DNA of 61,580 bases from Phycisphaeraceae bacterium (GCA_028284155.1 JANQSF010000116.1:1-61580), one strand, 5' to 3'; numbered from the stretch's first letter, positions 1-9,110 are shown. The notes: generated from the sequence alone by a model not told the origin. Made by a program: numbers and translations.

Positions 1-1229
1 TCGAGCACAAGGGCGAGAAGCACCCGCAGATCGTGGTCGAAGACGACGACGGCAAGATCCTCGACTTCCACTACCTGCCCGCCAAGGCGCGTATCGAGGT
101 CGAAGAAGGCCAAGCCATCATCGCCGGCCACATGCTCGCGCGTCAGCCGCGTGAGGCCCGTGGTTCCAGCGACATCGTCGGTGGTCTGCCCCGCGTCACC
201 GAGATTTTCGAAGCGCGCAAGCCGAAGGACGCGGCCGTCATGGCCGAGATCTCCGGCCAGGTCGAACTGCGGTCGGACAAGCGCAAGGGCAAGATGACGA
301 TCATCGTCCGGTCGGAGGCCGGTCTGGAGGTCGATCACCACGTCCCACAGGACCGCCACCTGCTCGTCCACACCGGCGACCCGGTGACGGCCGGCGACCC
401 GCTGATCGACGGGCCGCTGGTGCCGCACGATATCCTGCGCATCAAGGGTGAAGAGGCGTTGCACACGTACCTGCTGGACGAGGTGCAGAACGTCTACCGT
501 GCCCAGGGCGTGCCGATCAACGACAAGCACGTCGAGGTCATCGTCAGCCAGATGATGCGCAAGGTTCGCGTCGAGAACCCGGGCGACACCGAATTGCTGC
601 CGAACGAAGTGATCGACAAGTTCCGCTTCCGCGAAGAGAACGAGCGGATCGCCAACGTCGGCCGGATCAAGGAGCCGGGCGACACCAGCCTGCCCGTTGA
701 CGCGCTGGTGACCAAGGCCGAGATCAAGGAGGCCAACGCCAAGGTCGAGGCCGACGGCGGCGAGATCGCCAAGGCGTCGCGCTGCAAGCCGGCGACCGGC
801 AAGACGCTGCTGCTGGGCATCACCAAGGCGAGCCTCCAGTCCGAGTCGTTCCTCTCCGGCGCCAGCTTCCAGGAAACGACCAAGGTGCTGACCGAGGCGT
901 CGCTCGCCTCGCGGACGGACACACTGGTCGGCCTGAAGGAAAACGTCTTGCTGGGGCACCTGATCCCGGCCGGCACGGGCTTCAAGCCTTACACGACGAT
1001 GAAGGTCAAGAAACTGGCCGAGCCGATCGCCGAGGAAGACCCGACGCAGGAAGAGGTGCTCGAAGACGCCGCCGCGATGGCCGAGGCCGCCGGCGCCGTC
1101 AGCCCCGATCAGATCACCACGACGGTCGGCGAGTCCCGCCTCGTCGCGCAACTGCTCGGCGAACAACTGCCGGCCGGCGCGCCCGGCGCGATCACGCCCG
1201 GCAGCAAGTCAAGCGGGGGCGATGAGTAA
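1..1229 (+). CDS. rpoC: DNA-directed RNA polymerase subunit beta', C-terminal part (partial)
   Basis: This is the 3' end of rpoC; the frame is open from the first bases of the window, so the N-terminal catalytic part lies upstream. The product is the beta' subunit of the core RNA polymerase. The visible stretch contains the characteristic beta' C-terminal sequence DIVGGLPRVTEIFEARKPKD, followed by the trigger-loop-distal region and the conserved segment with SFLSGASFQETTKVLTEAS and GLKENVLLGHLIPAGTG. The tail is acidic and alanine-rich, as is common. The stop is TAA at 1227-1229. An inverted-repeat element and a terminator-like hairpin follow. The identification is secure; only the start is missing. 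Confidence 0.97.
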   Translation, partial: EHKGEKHPQIVVEDDDGKILDFHYLPAKARIEVEEGQAIIAGHMLARQPREARGSSDIVGGLPRVTEIFEARKPKDAAVMAEISGQVELRSDKRKGKMTIIVRSEAGLEVDHHVPQDRHLLVHTGDPVTAGDPLIDGPLVPHDILRIKGEEALHTYLLDEVQNVYRAQGVPINDKHVEVIVSQMMRKVRVENPGDTELLPNEVIDKFRFREENERIANVGRIKEPGDTSLPVDALVTKAEIKEANAKVEADGGEIAKASRCKPATGKTLLLGITKASLQSESFLSGASFQETTKVLTEASLASRTDTLVGLKENVLLGHLIPAGTGFKPYTTMKVKKLAEPIAEEDPTQEEVLEDAAAMAEAAGAVSPDQITTTVGESRLVAQLLGEQLPAGAPGAITPGSKSSGGDE

Positions 1230-1243
1230 GCCCCGACTCGCCG

Positions 1244-1354
1244 TTGTCCGAAAAGTAGGGTGCGCTTCAGCGCACCACGATGAACGGACGGTTTCCCCGC
1301 TTCCTTGGTGCGCTGAAGCGCACCCTACGGGTGAGCCGGTGACTTTTCGGACAA
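1244..1354. repeat. 111-bp palindromic element, copy 1 (GGTGCGCTTCAGCGCACC family)
   Basis: The ends are a perfect 13-bp inverted repeat, TTGTCCGAAAAGT at 1244-1256 and its complement at 1342-1354. Inside are two 22-base arms, 1255-1276 and 1307-1328, which are inverted copies of each other. Each arm is itself a hairpin (GGTGCGCT-TC-AGCGCACC). A second copy of the same total length lies inverted at 8924-9034, and the core arms recur at 60082-60156. This looks like a REP-doublet or MITE-like element. It lies just downstream of rpoC and could also stall or end transcription. Confidence 0.9.
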
Positions 1355-1381
1355 TGCCGACCCATCGGATGACAATCACAC

Positions 1382-1414
1382 CAGCCCCGGTTTCGGCCGG
1401 GGCTGTTTACTTTC
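1382..1414 (+). terminator. Probable rho-independent terminator after rpoC
   Basis: A 9-bp stem, CAGCCCCGG at 1382-1390 paired with CCGGGGCTG at 1397-1405, has a 6-base loop and is followed by TTTACTTTC. Position and form fit a terminator of the rpoC transcript on the plus strand. Confidence 0.7.
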
Positions 1415-1542
1415 GTCGGCATGTCCGTAAGAGCGTGTTGGCAGACCCGTCGCGGATGGCGTAGCCTATTGGCGTCGTGCGGTGTAGTTGCGTAGTTGAC
1501 CGCCCAGTCGATCAAACACAGCACACAGGACCGAGCGGTGTC

Positions 1543-3555
1543 ATGGCGGACACGAACGACACGAGGCGGATTGATTCGGCGATCGAACACGCGGCCCGGC
1601 ACGCAACATCCGGGTCACCTAGCGAAGCCCGTCTGGGCGAGATTCTCGAAGACCTGTTGAGAATCCTCGGCGCGGATTACGGCCTGATTGGGCGCATCTG
1701 TGGCGCATCCGACAATGTCGTTGAGACCGTCGCCCTGCGCGGGTCGGGGATCAACGACGCAAAGATCACCTATGAGTTAGCCGGCACGCCGTGTGACAAC
1801 GTGACGCAACAGGGCATCTGCATCTACCCGTCAGGAGTCGCAGATCAATTCCCCTTGGACGTCATGCTCAAGAATCTGAGCATTGAGTCATATGCCGGCA
1901 TCCCGTTGTGTGATGTCCAGGGCAAGGTGGTCGGCCTGCTTGTCGTGCTCCGCAAGCATGAGATGGAAGACACCGCGTTTGTCAGGTCCCTGTTGCGTAT
2001 TTATGCGAAGCGAGCGTCACAAGAATTTGTACGACTCCAAGACGCGGCGAGGTCTCAGATCACCCGATTCGCGATGGACCGTGTGGGCGATGAGATCTTC
2101 ATCGTCGATCAGGACGCCCGAATCGTTGACACCAATCAGACAGCCTGCGAGCGACTTGGCTACTCCCGTGACGAGTTGTTGCGGTTGACGGTCGCCGACG
2201 TCGACCCGCTGTTTCCGGCCGACGTTTGGCCTGAACACTTCAGACAGGTATGCGAACGCGGGTCGATGCGATTCGAAACGGTGCATCGCACCAAGTCGGG
2301 TATCGACTATCCCGTAGAGGTCGTGGTATCGCACGTCCCGATTGACGGGATCGACCGCGTGTGCGGTGTCGCGCGCGACATCTCTGAGCGCGTACGTTCC
2401 CGACTTGAGCGCGAGAAACTTGAGCACGAACTTCGCCACTCTCAGAAACTCGAGGCCGTCGGGACACTGGCCGGCGGGATCGCTCACGACTTCAACAACG
2501 TGCTGACGGCAATTCTGGGGCACACGTCCGCCGCACGCCGCGACCTGTCCGATCAACGCGCCGTGGCCGAGGCGTTGGACACGATCGAACGGGTCGCGCG
2601 GCAGGGCGAGGGGATCGCCCGTTCCTTGCTGACCTTCGCTCACAAGTCGCCACCACAACGGCAGGTGCTTAACCTGGCGACGTTGGTTCCGGAAACGATG
2701 CGGATGCTGCGACGGCTGATCCCCGCGTCGATTCGGCTGATCGAAGACTGCCCGTTCGATGAGGCCGTCCCAGTGTTGGCTGACTTGTCGCAATTGCAAC
2801 AGGTCCTGATGAACCTGACCCTCAACGCGCGCGACGCGATGCCAGACGGCGGCGTGATCCGCGTGTCGCTGCACGTCGAGGACGGGCGCGCCGTGCTGCG
2901 CGTCGCCGACACGGGTTGCGGCATGGACGAACAAACCCGCGGCCGAATCTTTGAGCCGTTCTTTTCGACCAAGGTTCGGGGCGACGGAACGGGGCTGGGA
3001 CTTGCGATCGTGCATGGCATTGTCTCGAATCACGACGGCCAAATCACGGTCGACTCCACGAAGGGCAAGGGGGCTTGCTTCACGGTCACGCTCGACCTGT
3101 CCCCTGACGAGGTAGAGACGCAACGGGACGTTGATGCCGCCGCCGTCACGGCGTTGCCGCCGACCGGCGTTCGGCCGACCATCCTTGTGGCCGAGGACAA
3201 CGATTTCGTGCGGGAGGTGATCGTCTCAACTCTGAAATCGTCCGGCTACGACGCGATCGGGGCGAAAGATGGGCGGGACACGTTGCGGGTCTTTGACGAA
3301 CGGGGTGAAGGCATTGACTTGGCTGTGCTGGACCTGGACATGCCGGGTGCGACGGGTACGGAATGCCTCGAAGCCATTCATTCGATTCGGCCTGACCTGC
3401 CCGCGCTGATCCTTTCGGGCAGCGATCACTTGGCGGTCGACGCGGGGTCAAACTACGACGCTCCGACCCTGACCAAGCCGTTTCAAATGTCTGACCTGGT
3501 TCAACGGGTTGCCTCGGTGCTCGACGAATCGAAGCAAGGAGCGGTCAAGGTATGA
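1543..3555 (+). CDS. Hybrid sensor histidine kinase (GAF-PAS-HisKA-HATPase-receiver)
   Basis: This is a predicted soluble hybrid kinase of 670 aa with no membrane segment. The order is a GAF-like domain (about 25-160), PAS (about 175-285), HisKA with the H-box around GGIAHDFNN (phospho-acceptor His315), and HATPase_c with an N-box (NLTLNARDAMPDGG), a G1 box (VADTGCGMD) and a G2 box (GTGLGLAIVHGI). A C-terminal receiver has Asp597 in LDLDMPG and a conserved Lys in TKPF. The frame is open back to a GTG at 1477, but the ATG at 1543 gives a more natural N-terminus (MADTNDTRR). The stop overlaps the start of the next gene by 4 bases, so kinase and regulator are almost certainly co-translated. The signal is unknown; the domains suggest a cytoplasmic ligand or redox input. 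Confidence 0.92.
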   Translation: MADTNDTRRIDSAIEHAARHATSGSPSEARLGEILEDLLRILGADYGLIGRICGASDNVVETVALRGSGINDAKITYELAGTPCDNVTQQGICIYPSGVADQFPLDVMLKNLSIESYAGIPLCDVQGKVVGLLVVLRKHEMEDTAFVRSLLRIYAKRASQEFVRLQDAARSQITRFAMDRVGDEIFIVDQDARIVDTNQTACERLGYSRDELLRLTVADVDPLFPADVWPEHFRQVCERGSMRFETVHRTKSGIDYPVEVVVSHVPIDGIDRVCGVARDISERVRSRLEREKLEHELRHSQKLEAVGTLAGGIAHDFNNVLTAILGHTSAARRDLSDQRAVAEALDTIERVARQGEGIARSLLTFAHKSPPQRQVLNLATLVPETMRMLRRLIPASIRLIEDCPFDEAVPVLADLSQLQQVLMNLTLNARDAMPDGGVIRVSLHVEDGRAVLRVADTGCGMDEQTRGRIFEPFFSTKVRGDGTGLGLAIVHGIVSNHDGQITVDSTKGKGACFTVTLDLSPDEVETQRDVDAAAVTALPPTGVRPTILVAEDNDFVREVIVSTLKSSGYDAIGAKDGRDTLRVFDERGEGIDLAVLDLDMPGATGTECLEAIHSIRPDLPALILSGSDHLAVDAGSNYDAPTLTKPFQMSDLVQRVASVLDESKQGAVKV

Positions 3556-4208
3556 GAGACATCGTGCGCATCCTGTTGGTGGACGACCACGCGTTGCTGC
3601 GCGACTCGTTCGAACGCGTGCTGGGCGGCATCCCGGGTTTTCAGGTCGTCGGGACGGCCGACAATGCCGACGACGCGATCGGCGCGGTGATGCAGTGCGA
3701 CCCGGACATCGTGCTGATGGATATCGACATGCCCGGCATGATCTGCTTCGACGCCGCGCAGCGGATCGGCGATATGCGGCCTGAAACTCGCGTCGTGTTT
3801 CTCAGCGCGTTCCATCACGACTATTACATCGAGCAGGCGCTGAAGGTCAACGCCCGGGGATACGTCGTCAAGTCGGAGACGCCGGAGAAAGTCGTCGAAG
3901 CGATCGAACGTGTCGCGGGAGGCGGCGTCTTTTATTCGCAGGAAGTGCTGAACCGCATCGTCGCAGACACACGGGGCGTCAGACTCGGCGACGCTCACCG
4001 AACGCGTGTTTCAACGCTTTCAAATCGCGAGATGGAAGTCTTGCGCTACATCGCCCGTGGGCTGGCCAAGAAGCAGATCGCCGGCACGATGCACGTCGCC
4101 GTTAAGACCGTCGACGGTCACGTGACGCGGCTGATGAGCAAACTGGACATCCACGATCGCGTGGAATTGGCTCGTTTCGCGATTCGCGAACGACTCGTTG
4201 AGGCATAG
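3552..4208 (+). CDS. Response regulator, NarL/FixJ (LuxR-type HTH) family
   Basis: The 218-aa protein has an N-terminal receiver (about 5-120) with the acidic pair DD at 11-12, phospho-acceptor Asp57 in LMDIDMPG and the conserved Lys in VVKSETP. A C-terminal LuxR-type HTH (about 152-215) begins with TLSNREMEVLRYIARGLAKK. It begins in the last codon of the kinase gene (ATGA overlap), so it is the likely partner of that kinase. Targets cannot be inferred. The receiver of the hybrid kinase plus this second receiver would need a histidine phosphotransfer step, or the regulator may take phosphate directly from the kinase. Confidence 0.95.
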   Translation: MRDIVRILLVDDHALLRDSFERVLGGIPGFQVVGTADNADDAIGAVMQCDPDIVLMDIDMPGMICFDAAQRIGDMRPETRVVFLSAFHHDYYIEQALKVNARGYVVKSETPEKVVEAIERVAGGGVFYSQEVLNRIVADTRGVRLGDAHRTRVSTLSNREMEVLRYIARGLAKKQIAGTMHVAVKTVDGHVTRLMSKLDIHDRVELARFAIRERLVEA

Positions 4209-4419
4209 GGAAAGCACGGTAAGGCTAAGCGATGGCGTGGAATGAGAGGATCGGATGCCGCGATTGGGGGTGTTTGCCTCTGCCCCCATGCTTCAGAATG
4301 GTCGATAGTATGTAATGGAACATGGTTGTCGTGAATCGGTAGACAGGGTCTTCCGGAGTACCTGTTGCCGAGAAGCGTTACGGGTTCGCGGCTGGTTGGC
4401 CGTGCAACTCCCGTCAATC

Positions 4420-4466
4420 CCCGGCCAGTTGACCCGCCCCCCCCGCAACTGGCCGGGCCTTTTTTG
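4420..4466 (+). terminator. Rho-independent terminator of the two-component operon
   Basis: A 12-bp stem pairs CCCGGCCAGTTG (4420-4431) with CAACTGGCCGGG (4446-4457), followed by CC and six T residues. It lies between the response regulator and the convergent coiled-coil gene. The rest of 4209-4496 shows no gene. Confidence 0.85.
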
Positions 4467-4496
4467 CGCAGTTGGGCGTCACACGCGCGGCTTGAC

Positions 4497-7400
4497 TCAG
4501 GACGCCAATTCAGGCGCGTCGTTCATTGTCGTCCACGCTTCGTCGTCTTCGAGCGTGTTGAGCATGTCGTGGGCGGCGTCGAAGACGCCGGCCGTGCGAC
4601 GCAGCCACCACTTCATCGCCAGGAAGATCGCCAGCGCGACGGCCACCGCGATACCGAAGATGCGGGCCGCCAGAACCAGTGAGTCGTCCCGGACAGGCTC
4701 GGCTTCACGGGCCGCGGCCGAGGTGATCTGCGCGGCGGTGGCGCGGTCAGCTTGGCGGTCGTTGGCCATGTGGAAGCTGATGAACGCCTGGCTCAACGAC
4801 TCAAGCAGCGGGGCGCCCAGTTCCTTGTCCGTGCCCTCGTACACCAGTTTGTACGTGTGGTCCTTCAGCGGCTTGACAGTCAGCGTCGACGCGAGATGGT
4901 CGTTCAGTTCCTGCGGCGACTTGAAGGGGCGCAGGCCGTGGTTTCGGCCGAGCCGTTCGATGGCCTCGGTCAGCACGGGCTTGTCACGCAGGTCGGCCAA
5001 CTGCTGCTTGTTCCAGGCTTCCGTATCGGTCGTGGCGGCCGGCGGAGGCGCTTGCAGGGAGAGCGTCGTATGCCAGACCGGTTCGGCCAACCGGCCGGCC
5101 ACGCCCCAACTCGCGCCCAGCATGAGCACGACGGCCACGACCACGCCAATCAGGTAGCCGGCTGCGCGGTGCGTCGCCCAGCGGCGGACCATCTCGGCCT
5201 CTGAGGCGGCGAGGAATCGCTTGACGTCCAGCAGCGTGCGACGCTGTTCGAGCAGCGCGTCGGCCTGACGTTTGGCGGCGTCCGACTTCGCTTTCCGCTG
5301 CTTGAGCTTCGTCACCGCTTTGCGCAACGTCTCGCGGTGTTCACGCACACGTTGACGGCGACGCTGCACGGCAGCGTCCGCGTCCTTGATGCGCTGTTCC
5401 TTGCCCTTGAGTTTGTCGCGCAACGCCTCGAGTTCGGTCCGTTCTTGTTCGATCGCCGCGCGTTCCTGTTCGACCTGATCCTGTCCGGCGAACGACTCCT
5501 GCTCGGCTACCTTGCGACGCTCAGCCAACTCCTTGTTGCTGCGGTCCAGCGCTTCCTGAAGCTTGTCGACCTCGCGCTCACGTCGTTCGATGTCGACGCG
5601 CCGCGCTTCGAGGTCTTGATGCTGCTGCTCGATCACCTTGCCGCGGTGATCCAGTTCGGTCGCGAGTGAGTCCAACTCGTCGCGCATCGCTTCGAGTTGC
5701 TCGGTCTGCGCGCTGGCGTTGGTGTTAAGTGATTGCCGCTCCGTCGCGGCGGCTTCGCGTTCGGCCTTGATCGCGGCCGACGCCGACTCCAGGTCGGCGC
5801 GGATCTTGTTCGACTCGGCACGCTCTTCATCGAGTGCTTTCCGTTCCTCGTCGAGATGGGCACGGGCCGCGTCGATCTCGTCTCGCAACGCCTGGAGTTG
5901 CTCGTTCTGTTCGGTCACGCCGCCTTGCATCGCGGCCCGTTCTGACTCGAACGCAGCACGTTCGGCCTCGATGACCGCCCGGGCCTCGTCGAGTTCCGTT
6001 CGCAGGGCGTCGAGTTGTTCAACCTGACCGGCCACGTCGGTTTCCAACGACTGCCGCACCGACTCGGCCGCGGCCCGCTCGGTTTCGATTTCGGCACGGG
6101 TCTGTTCGAGTTGTTCACGCTGCTGCGCAAGTTCAGTCGCGGCTTCGTCGTTCGCCTGCCGCTGTGCGTCCAGCTCCGACTGTCGCAGCTCCAGCTCCTG
6201 CCGCGCCTCGTTCAGTTCGTGGCCTTGCAGTTCGACTTGCGTTCGCAGGTCGTCGAGTTCGGAGTCGTCTCGTTCCGCGTTCTGGTCGCGGTTGGCGGCG
6301 CGTTGTCGCAGTTCGTCGGCTACGGCTTTTTCGACCTCGAGCGTGTCGCGCAACGCGGCGACCTCGGCCTCGAGCGAGGCGACGCGTTCGCGCGACGCCG
6401 CCCCGGCCGACTGCTGCGCCTCGAGCGCGCGGGAGCGGGCGCCAACTTCGGCCTCGCGCATTTCGAGTTCGTCACGCAGTTCGTTCAGCGATTGCCCGGT
6501 TGCGTCCAACTCCGATGACCGTTCAGCCAAGGCCTGTTCCCGTTCGGCCAGATCCTGAGCACGCGATGCCAGTTCGTCGGTTTCGTCGGCGAGTTTCTCT
6601 TGCGCGGCTTCCAGTTCGTCCCACTGATGCGACAGGTCTTCCTGTTGCTTGTCAAGCTGTTCCTGCGCGGCGGTAATGGCTTCGCGCTCAGACGTCATGG
6701 ACGCCTGCTGCTGTTCGAGCGCCTGCCGGTCCTGATCGATCTGGGCTTGCTGGGCGTTGAGTTCCTCGCGGCGCTCCTCCAGGTCGTCGCGGGTCGCGCA
6801 GAGTTGCGCCTCCGCCGCGTCCTGCTCTTCACGCTGCGACGCCAGGGCGACGCGTCGCTCGTCGATCGCCTGCTGTTCCTGTTCGACCTGCGCCTGCGCC
6901 GCTTCGAACGCTTCGCGGTCTTCGGTCAGTTGGGCACGCTCGGCGTTGATCGCCTGGCGTTCAGCGTTGACGGCCTGCCGGTCTTCTTCGACCTGCGCGC
7001 GCAGGTCGTCGAGGGCTTGCTGCTTTTCGTTACACGCGGCGCGGTCGGCATCGATCTGCGCGCGGTCTTCGGCCGCTTGCGACTCGAATTGCGCGCGGTC
7101 GGCGGCGATCTCGGCGGACAGCCGTTCGCGTTCGGTGGCGATCTGCGCGTCGAGTTCCTGCTGTTGTGTGTGCAGCGACGCGCGGTCGGACTCGATCGCC
7201 TGCTGGCGTTCAGCCAATTCGCCTTCGAGTTGTTCGAGCACCTGTTGTGCTTCGGCGGATTTCGCCTCGCGCTCCGCCAACGCGGCCGTGGCGTTGTCGA
7301 GTTCGGCCTGGCGGGCGGCGAGCGCCTCGCGCTCGGTATCGATCTGTTGTTGCAGTTCAGCCAGCGCCTGATCGCGCTGCGACAGCGCCTGCTCGCGCTG

Positions 7401-7550
7401 CGTGACCTGTTCGGCCCACTGATCGTTGTCCTGCTGGACCTGTTTCAGTTGCCCGAGTTGTTTCTCGAGTTCGCTGACCAGGCTCAGGACCTGCTGCGTG
7501 TCGGGGGCCGGGGCGGGGGGTCGTCCAGCTTGGGGCTGTGACGCGCTCAT
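4497..7550 (-). CDS. Giant coiled-coil protein with C-terminal Wzz-like membrane domain
   Basis: The 1017-aa protein starts at the ATG at 7550 (MSASQPQAGRPP); the frame is open further up, but that part is low-complexity and unlikely to be coding. Residues about 25-780 are an almost uninterrupted coiled coil rich in Glu, Gln, Ala, Arg and Leu, with heptad-like blocks such as EREALAARQAELDNATAAL. A transmembrane helix follows at about 795-815 and a second at about 957-982. Between them is a domain of roughly 130 residues that resembles the periplasmic part of Wzz chain-length regulators (PVLTEAIERLGRNHGL, then a strand with YKLVYEGTDKELGAPLLESL). The long coil would sit on the cytoplasmic side. 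A role in polysaccharide export or as a structural tether is plausible, but no polysaccharide genes adjoin it. High-identity relatives are unlikely to be found outside close relatives because of the coil. Confidence 0.8.
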   Translation of the reverse strand: MSASQPQAGRPPAPAPDTQQVLSLVSELEKQLGQLKQVQQDNDQWAEQVTQREQALSQRDQALAELQQQIDTEREALAARQAELDNATAALAEREAKSAEAQQVLEQLEGELAERQQAIESDRASLHTQQQELDAQIATERERLSAEIAADRAQFESQAAEDRAQIDADRAACNEKQQALDDLRAQVEEDRQAVNAERQAINAERAQLTEDREAFEAAQAQVEQEQQAIDERRVALASQREEQDAAEAQLCATRDDLEERREELNAQQAQIDQDRQALEQQQASMTSEREAITAAQEQLDKQQEDLSHQWDELEAAQEKLADETDELASRAQDLAEREQALAERSSELDATGQSLNELRDELEMREAEVGARSRALEAQQSAGAASRERVASLEAEVAALRDTLEVEKAVADELRQRAANRDQNAERDDSELDDLRTQVELQGHELNEARQELELRQSELDAQRQANDEAATELAQQREQLEQTRAEIETERAAAESVRQSLETDVAGQVEQLDALRTELDEARAVIEAERAAFESERAAMQGGVTEQNEQLQALRDEIDAARAHLDEERKALDEERAESNKIRADLESASAAIKAEREAAATERQSLNTNASAQTEQLEAMRDELDSLATELDHRGKVIEQQHQDLEARRVDIERREREVDKLQEALDRSNKELAERRKVAEQESFAGQDQVEQERAAIEQERTELEALRDKLKGKEQRIKDADAAVQRRRQRVREHRETLRKAVTKLKQRKAKSDAAKRQADALLEQRRTLLDVKRFLAASEAEMVRRWATHRAAGYLIGVVVAVVLMLGASWGVAGRLAEPVWHTTLSLQAPPPAATTDTEAWNKQQLADLRDKPVLTEAIERLGRNHGLRPFKSPQELNDHLASTLTVKPLKDHTYKLVYEGTDKELGAPLLESLSQAFISFHMANDRQADRATAAQITSAAAREAEPVRDDSLVLAARIFGIAVAVALAIFLAMKWWLRRTAGVFDAAHDMLNTLEDDEAWTTMNDAPELAS

Positions 7551-7696
7551 GCTTTCTCGCTCCGGGTGTGTTTGGATCGATCGATATCGTTTGTATCGGC
7601 TGGCGGAGCGGGGTGGATAAGTGGGGCGGGGGCGGGGCGCGGGGAAAAAGTTGGTGACCCTGGGGGTCAAGTCGGGCGGGTTTGGGTGATTAGGGG

Positions 7697-7716
7697 AGCG
7701 CTAAGCCGCAAGCGGC
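7697..7716 (-). repeat. GCCGCTTGCGGCTTAGCGCT short repeat downstream of lpxD
   Basis: On the minus strand it reads GCCGCTTGCGGCTTAGCGCT, 29 bases after the lpxD stop and in the same direction as lpxD. It contains the small palindrome GCCGCTTGCGGC. Seven further copies follow other genes in this window. Confidence 0.85.
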
Positions 7717-7745
7717 GGGGGAGGTGTGGCGGGGCGACGGCGGTT

Positions 7746-8768
7746 TCAGAGCTTGCGGAGTTTGCGGGCCAGATCGGGGAGTTTGCGGGTGGCGGCGAAG
7801 ATTCGGCCGGCCTCGCGGGCTTCCTGAGCGGGGTAGCCGGCCCAGGTCTCACCGTTGGGGACGTCTTTCATCACGGCGGCACAGCCCATGATCTGTGCCC
7901 CGGCTCCGATGGTCACGTGGTCGCGGATGCTCGCACACCCGCCCATCAGAACGCCGTCGCCAATCGTCGCGCTGCCCGCGATCATCACGCCCGCGGCGAT
8001 CACGACCTGCTTGCCGAGTTGGCAGTTATGAGCCACCTGGCAGAGGTTGTCGATCTTGCAGCCGTCGCCGATCCGGGTTGGGCCAAACTTGCCGCGGTCG
8101 ATGGTGCTGTTCGCGCCAACCTCCACGTCGGAGCCCATCTCAACCGTGCCGATGTGAGGGATCTTGACCAGTCGGCCGGTCGCCGGGTCGGGCCGATAGT
8201 TGAACCCGTCGGCCCCGATAACAGCGCCCGGATGCAACTCGCAGCGGTCGCCGAGCGTGCAGCGTTCGCGGACGACGGCGGACGGCCAGAGCACGCACTC
8301 GCTGCCGAGCACACTGTGGTCGAGCACGGTGGCGTTGGCGTGGATGACGCAGCCGTCGCCGAGGCGGACATGCGGGCCCACGACACAGCCGGGGCCGAGC
8401 TTGACACCCGTGCCGAGCTTGGCCGTCAGATCGACCACAGCGTGTGGGCTGATGTCGTCGGGCGATTCGGTCACGGTCGGCGGCGGTGGGGCGAAAAGCG
8501 AGAGCACGGCCGCGATGGCGACGTCGGCGTCGGCGACGCGGATGAATGCCCGACCGTCGCCCGGCTCCAGGTCGACGGTTGGGCCGACCACGGCGGCGGT
8601 GGCACGCGATGTGGCCCACGCGTCGGCGTACTTGCCGTCGCGGATGAAACTGACCTGCCCCGGTTCAGCGAGATCGAGTTGGTTCACCCCGCCGATGGCC
8701 AGGTCGTGGGGGCCAACCAGTTCGCCGCCAGTCTCGTCTGCGATTTGTCTCGTGGTGAAGGTCGACAC
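7746..8768 (-). CDS. lpxD: UDP-3-O-(3-hydroxymyristoyl)glucosamine N-acyltransferase
   Basis: LpxD adds the second, amide-linked acyl chain to UDP-3-O-acyl-glucosamine in lipid A synthesis. The 340-aa length fits the family if translation begins at the GTG at 8768 (VSTFTTRQIADETGG). The longer open frame runs back through a repeat element and is not credible. The N-terminal domain (about 1-100) has the typical ADADVAIAAVLSLFAPP end, followed by a left-handed beta-helix of hexapeptide repeats. The conserved block around GANSTIDRG, IGDGCKIDNL and VAHNC holds the likely catalytic histidine. A short C-terminal helix ends the protein. It follows skp and bamA in the same direction, the common bamA-skp-lpxD order, but a terminator and repeats separate it from skp. 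fabZ and lpxA, which often follow, are not here. Confidence 0.95.
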   Translation of the reverse strand: MSTFTTRQIADETGGELVGPHDLAIGGVNQLDLAEPGQVSFIRDGKYADAWATSRATAAVVGPTVDLEPGDGRAFIRVADADVAIAAVLSLFAPPPPTVTESPDDISPHAVVDLTAKLGTGVKLGPGCVVGPHVRLGDGCVIHANATVLDHSVLGSECVLWPSAVVRERCTLGDRCELHPGAVIGADGFNYRPDPATGRLVKIPHIGTVEMGSDVEVGANSTIDRGKFGPTRIGDGCKIDNLCQVAHNCQLGKQVVIAAGVMIAGSATIGDGVLMGGCASIRDHVTIGAGAQIMGCAAVMKDVPNGETWAGYPAQEAREAGRIFAATRKLPDLARKLRKL

Positions 8769-8867
8769 GCGGGGATGATATGCGAGATACCCGGTTGTGA
8801 GCGTATCACGAGTGCCGCCATTGGCTCGGCAAAGGGTGCCGGTTGACGGACGGGTCGCCAATGGTTT

Positions 8868-8901
8868 GACGGCACACTTTGCAAAGCCAAAGTGTGCCGT
8901 C
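8868..8901. repeat. 14-bp perfect inverted repeat upstream of lpxD
   Basis: GACGGCACACTTTG (8868-8881) and its exact complement (8888-8901) are separated by six bases. It lies in the 375-bp skp-lpxD gap, next to the 111-bp element. There is no T-run, so a terminator is less likely than a REP-type hairpin. Confidence 0.8.
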
Positions 8902-8923
8902 CTCGATTCAATCTGCGTTAGGC

Positions 8924-9034
8924 TTTGTCCGTAAAGCCACCGGCTCGCCCATAGGGTGCGCTTTAGCGCACTAAAGCCGCGGGGGAACCGTCCGTTCATC
9001 GTGGTGCGCTGAAACGCACCCTACTTTTCGGACG
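8924..9034. repeat. 111-bp palindromic element, copy 2 (inverted relative to copy 1)
   Basis: Read on the minus strand, this matches copy 1 at 1244-1354 over nearly its whole length. It includes the flank GTCCGAAAAGTAGGGTGCG, the spacer CACGATGAACGGACGGTT and the right flank GAGCCGGTG. The outer ends (8924-8936 and 9023-9034) are a degenerate version of the 13-bp inverted repeat. The total length is again 111 bp, which supports a discrete mobile unit. Confidence 0.88.
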
Positions 9035-9084
9035 AAGCCTCAAGGAAGGACACGACATCATGTCGTGAATGGCTGAGCGCATGC

Positions 9085-9110
9085 AAAAGGGCCGTCGGAA
9101 CGGCCCTTTT
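9085..9110 (-). terminator. Rho-independent terminator downstream of skp
   Basis: On the minus strand AAAAGGGCCGT pairs with ACGGCCCTTTT with a 4-base loop, ending in a T-run. It starts about 34 bases after the skp stop, so the bamA-skp transcript probably ends here and lpxD needs its own promoter. Confidence 0.85.

Noticed and set aside
1222..1464. 80-codon frame just after rpoC
   Set aside because: It overlaps the 111-bp palindromic element and the terminator hairpin and has no protein-like composition.
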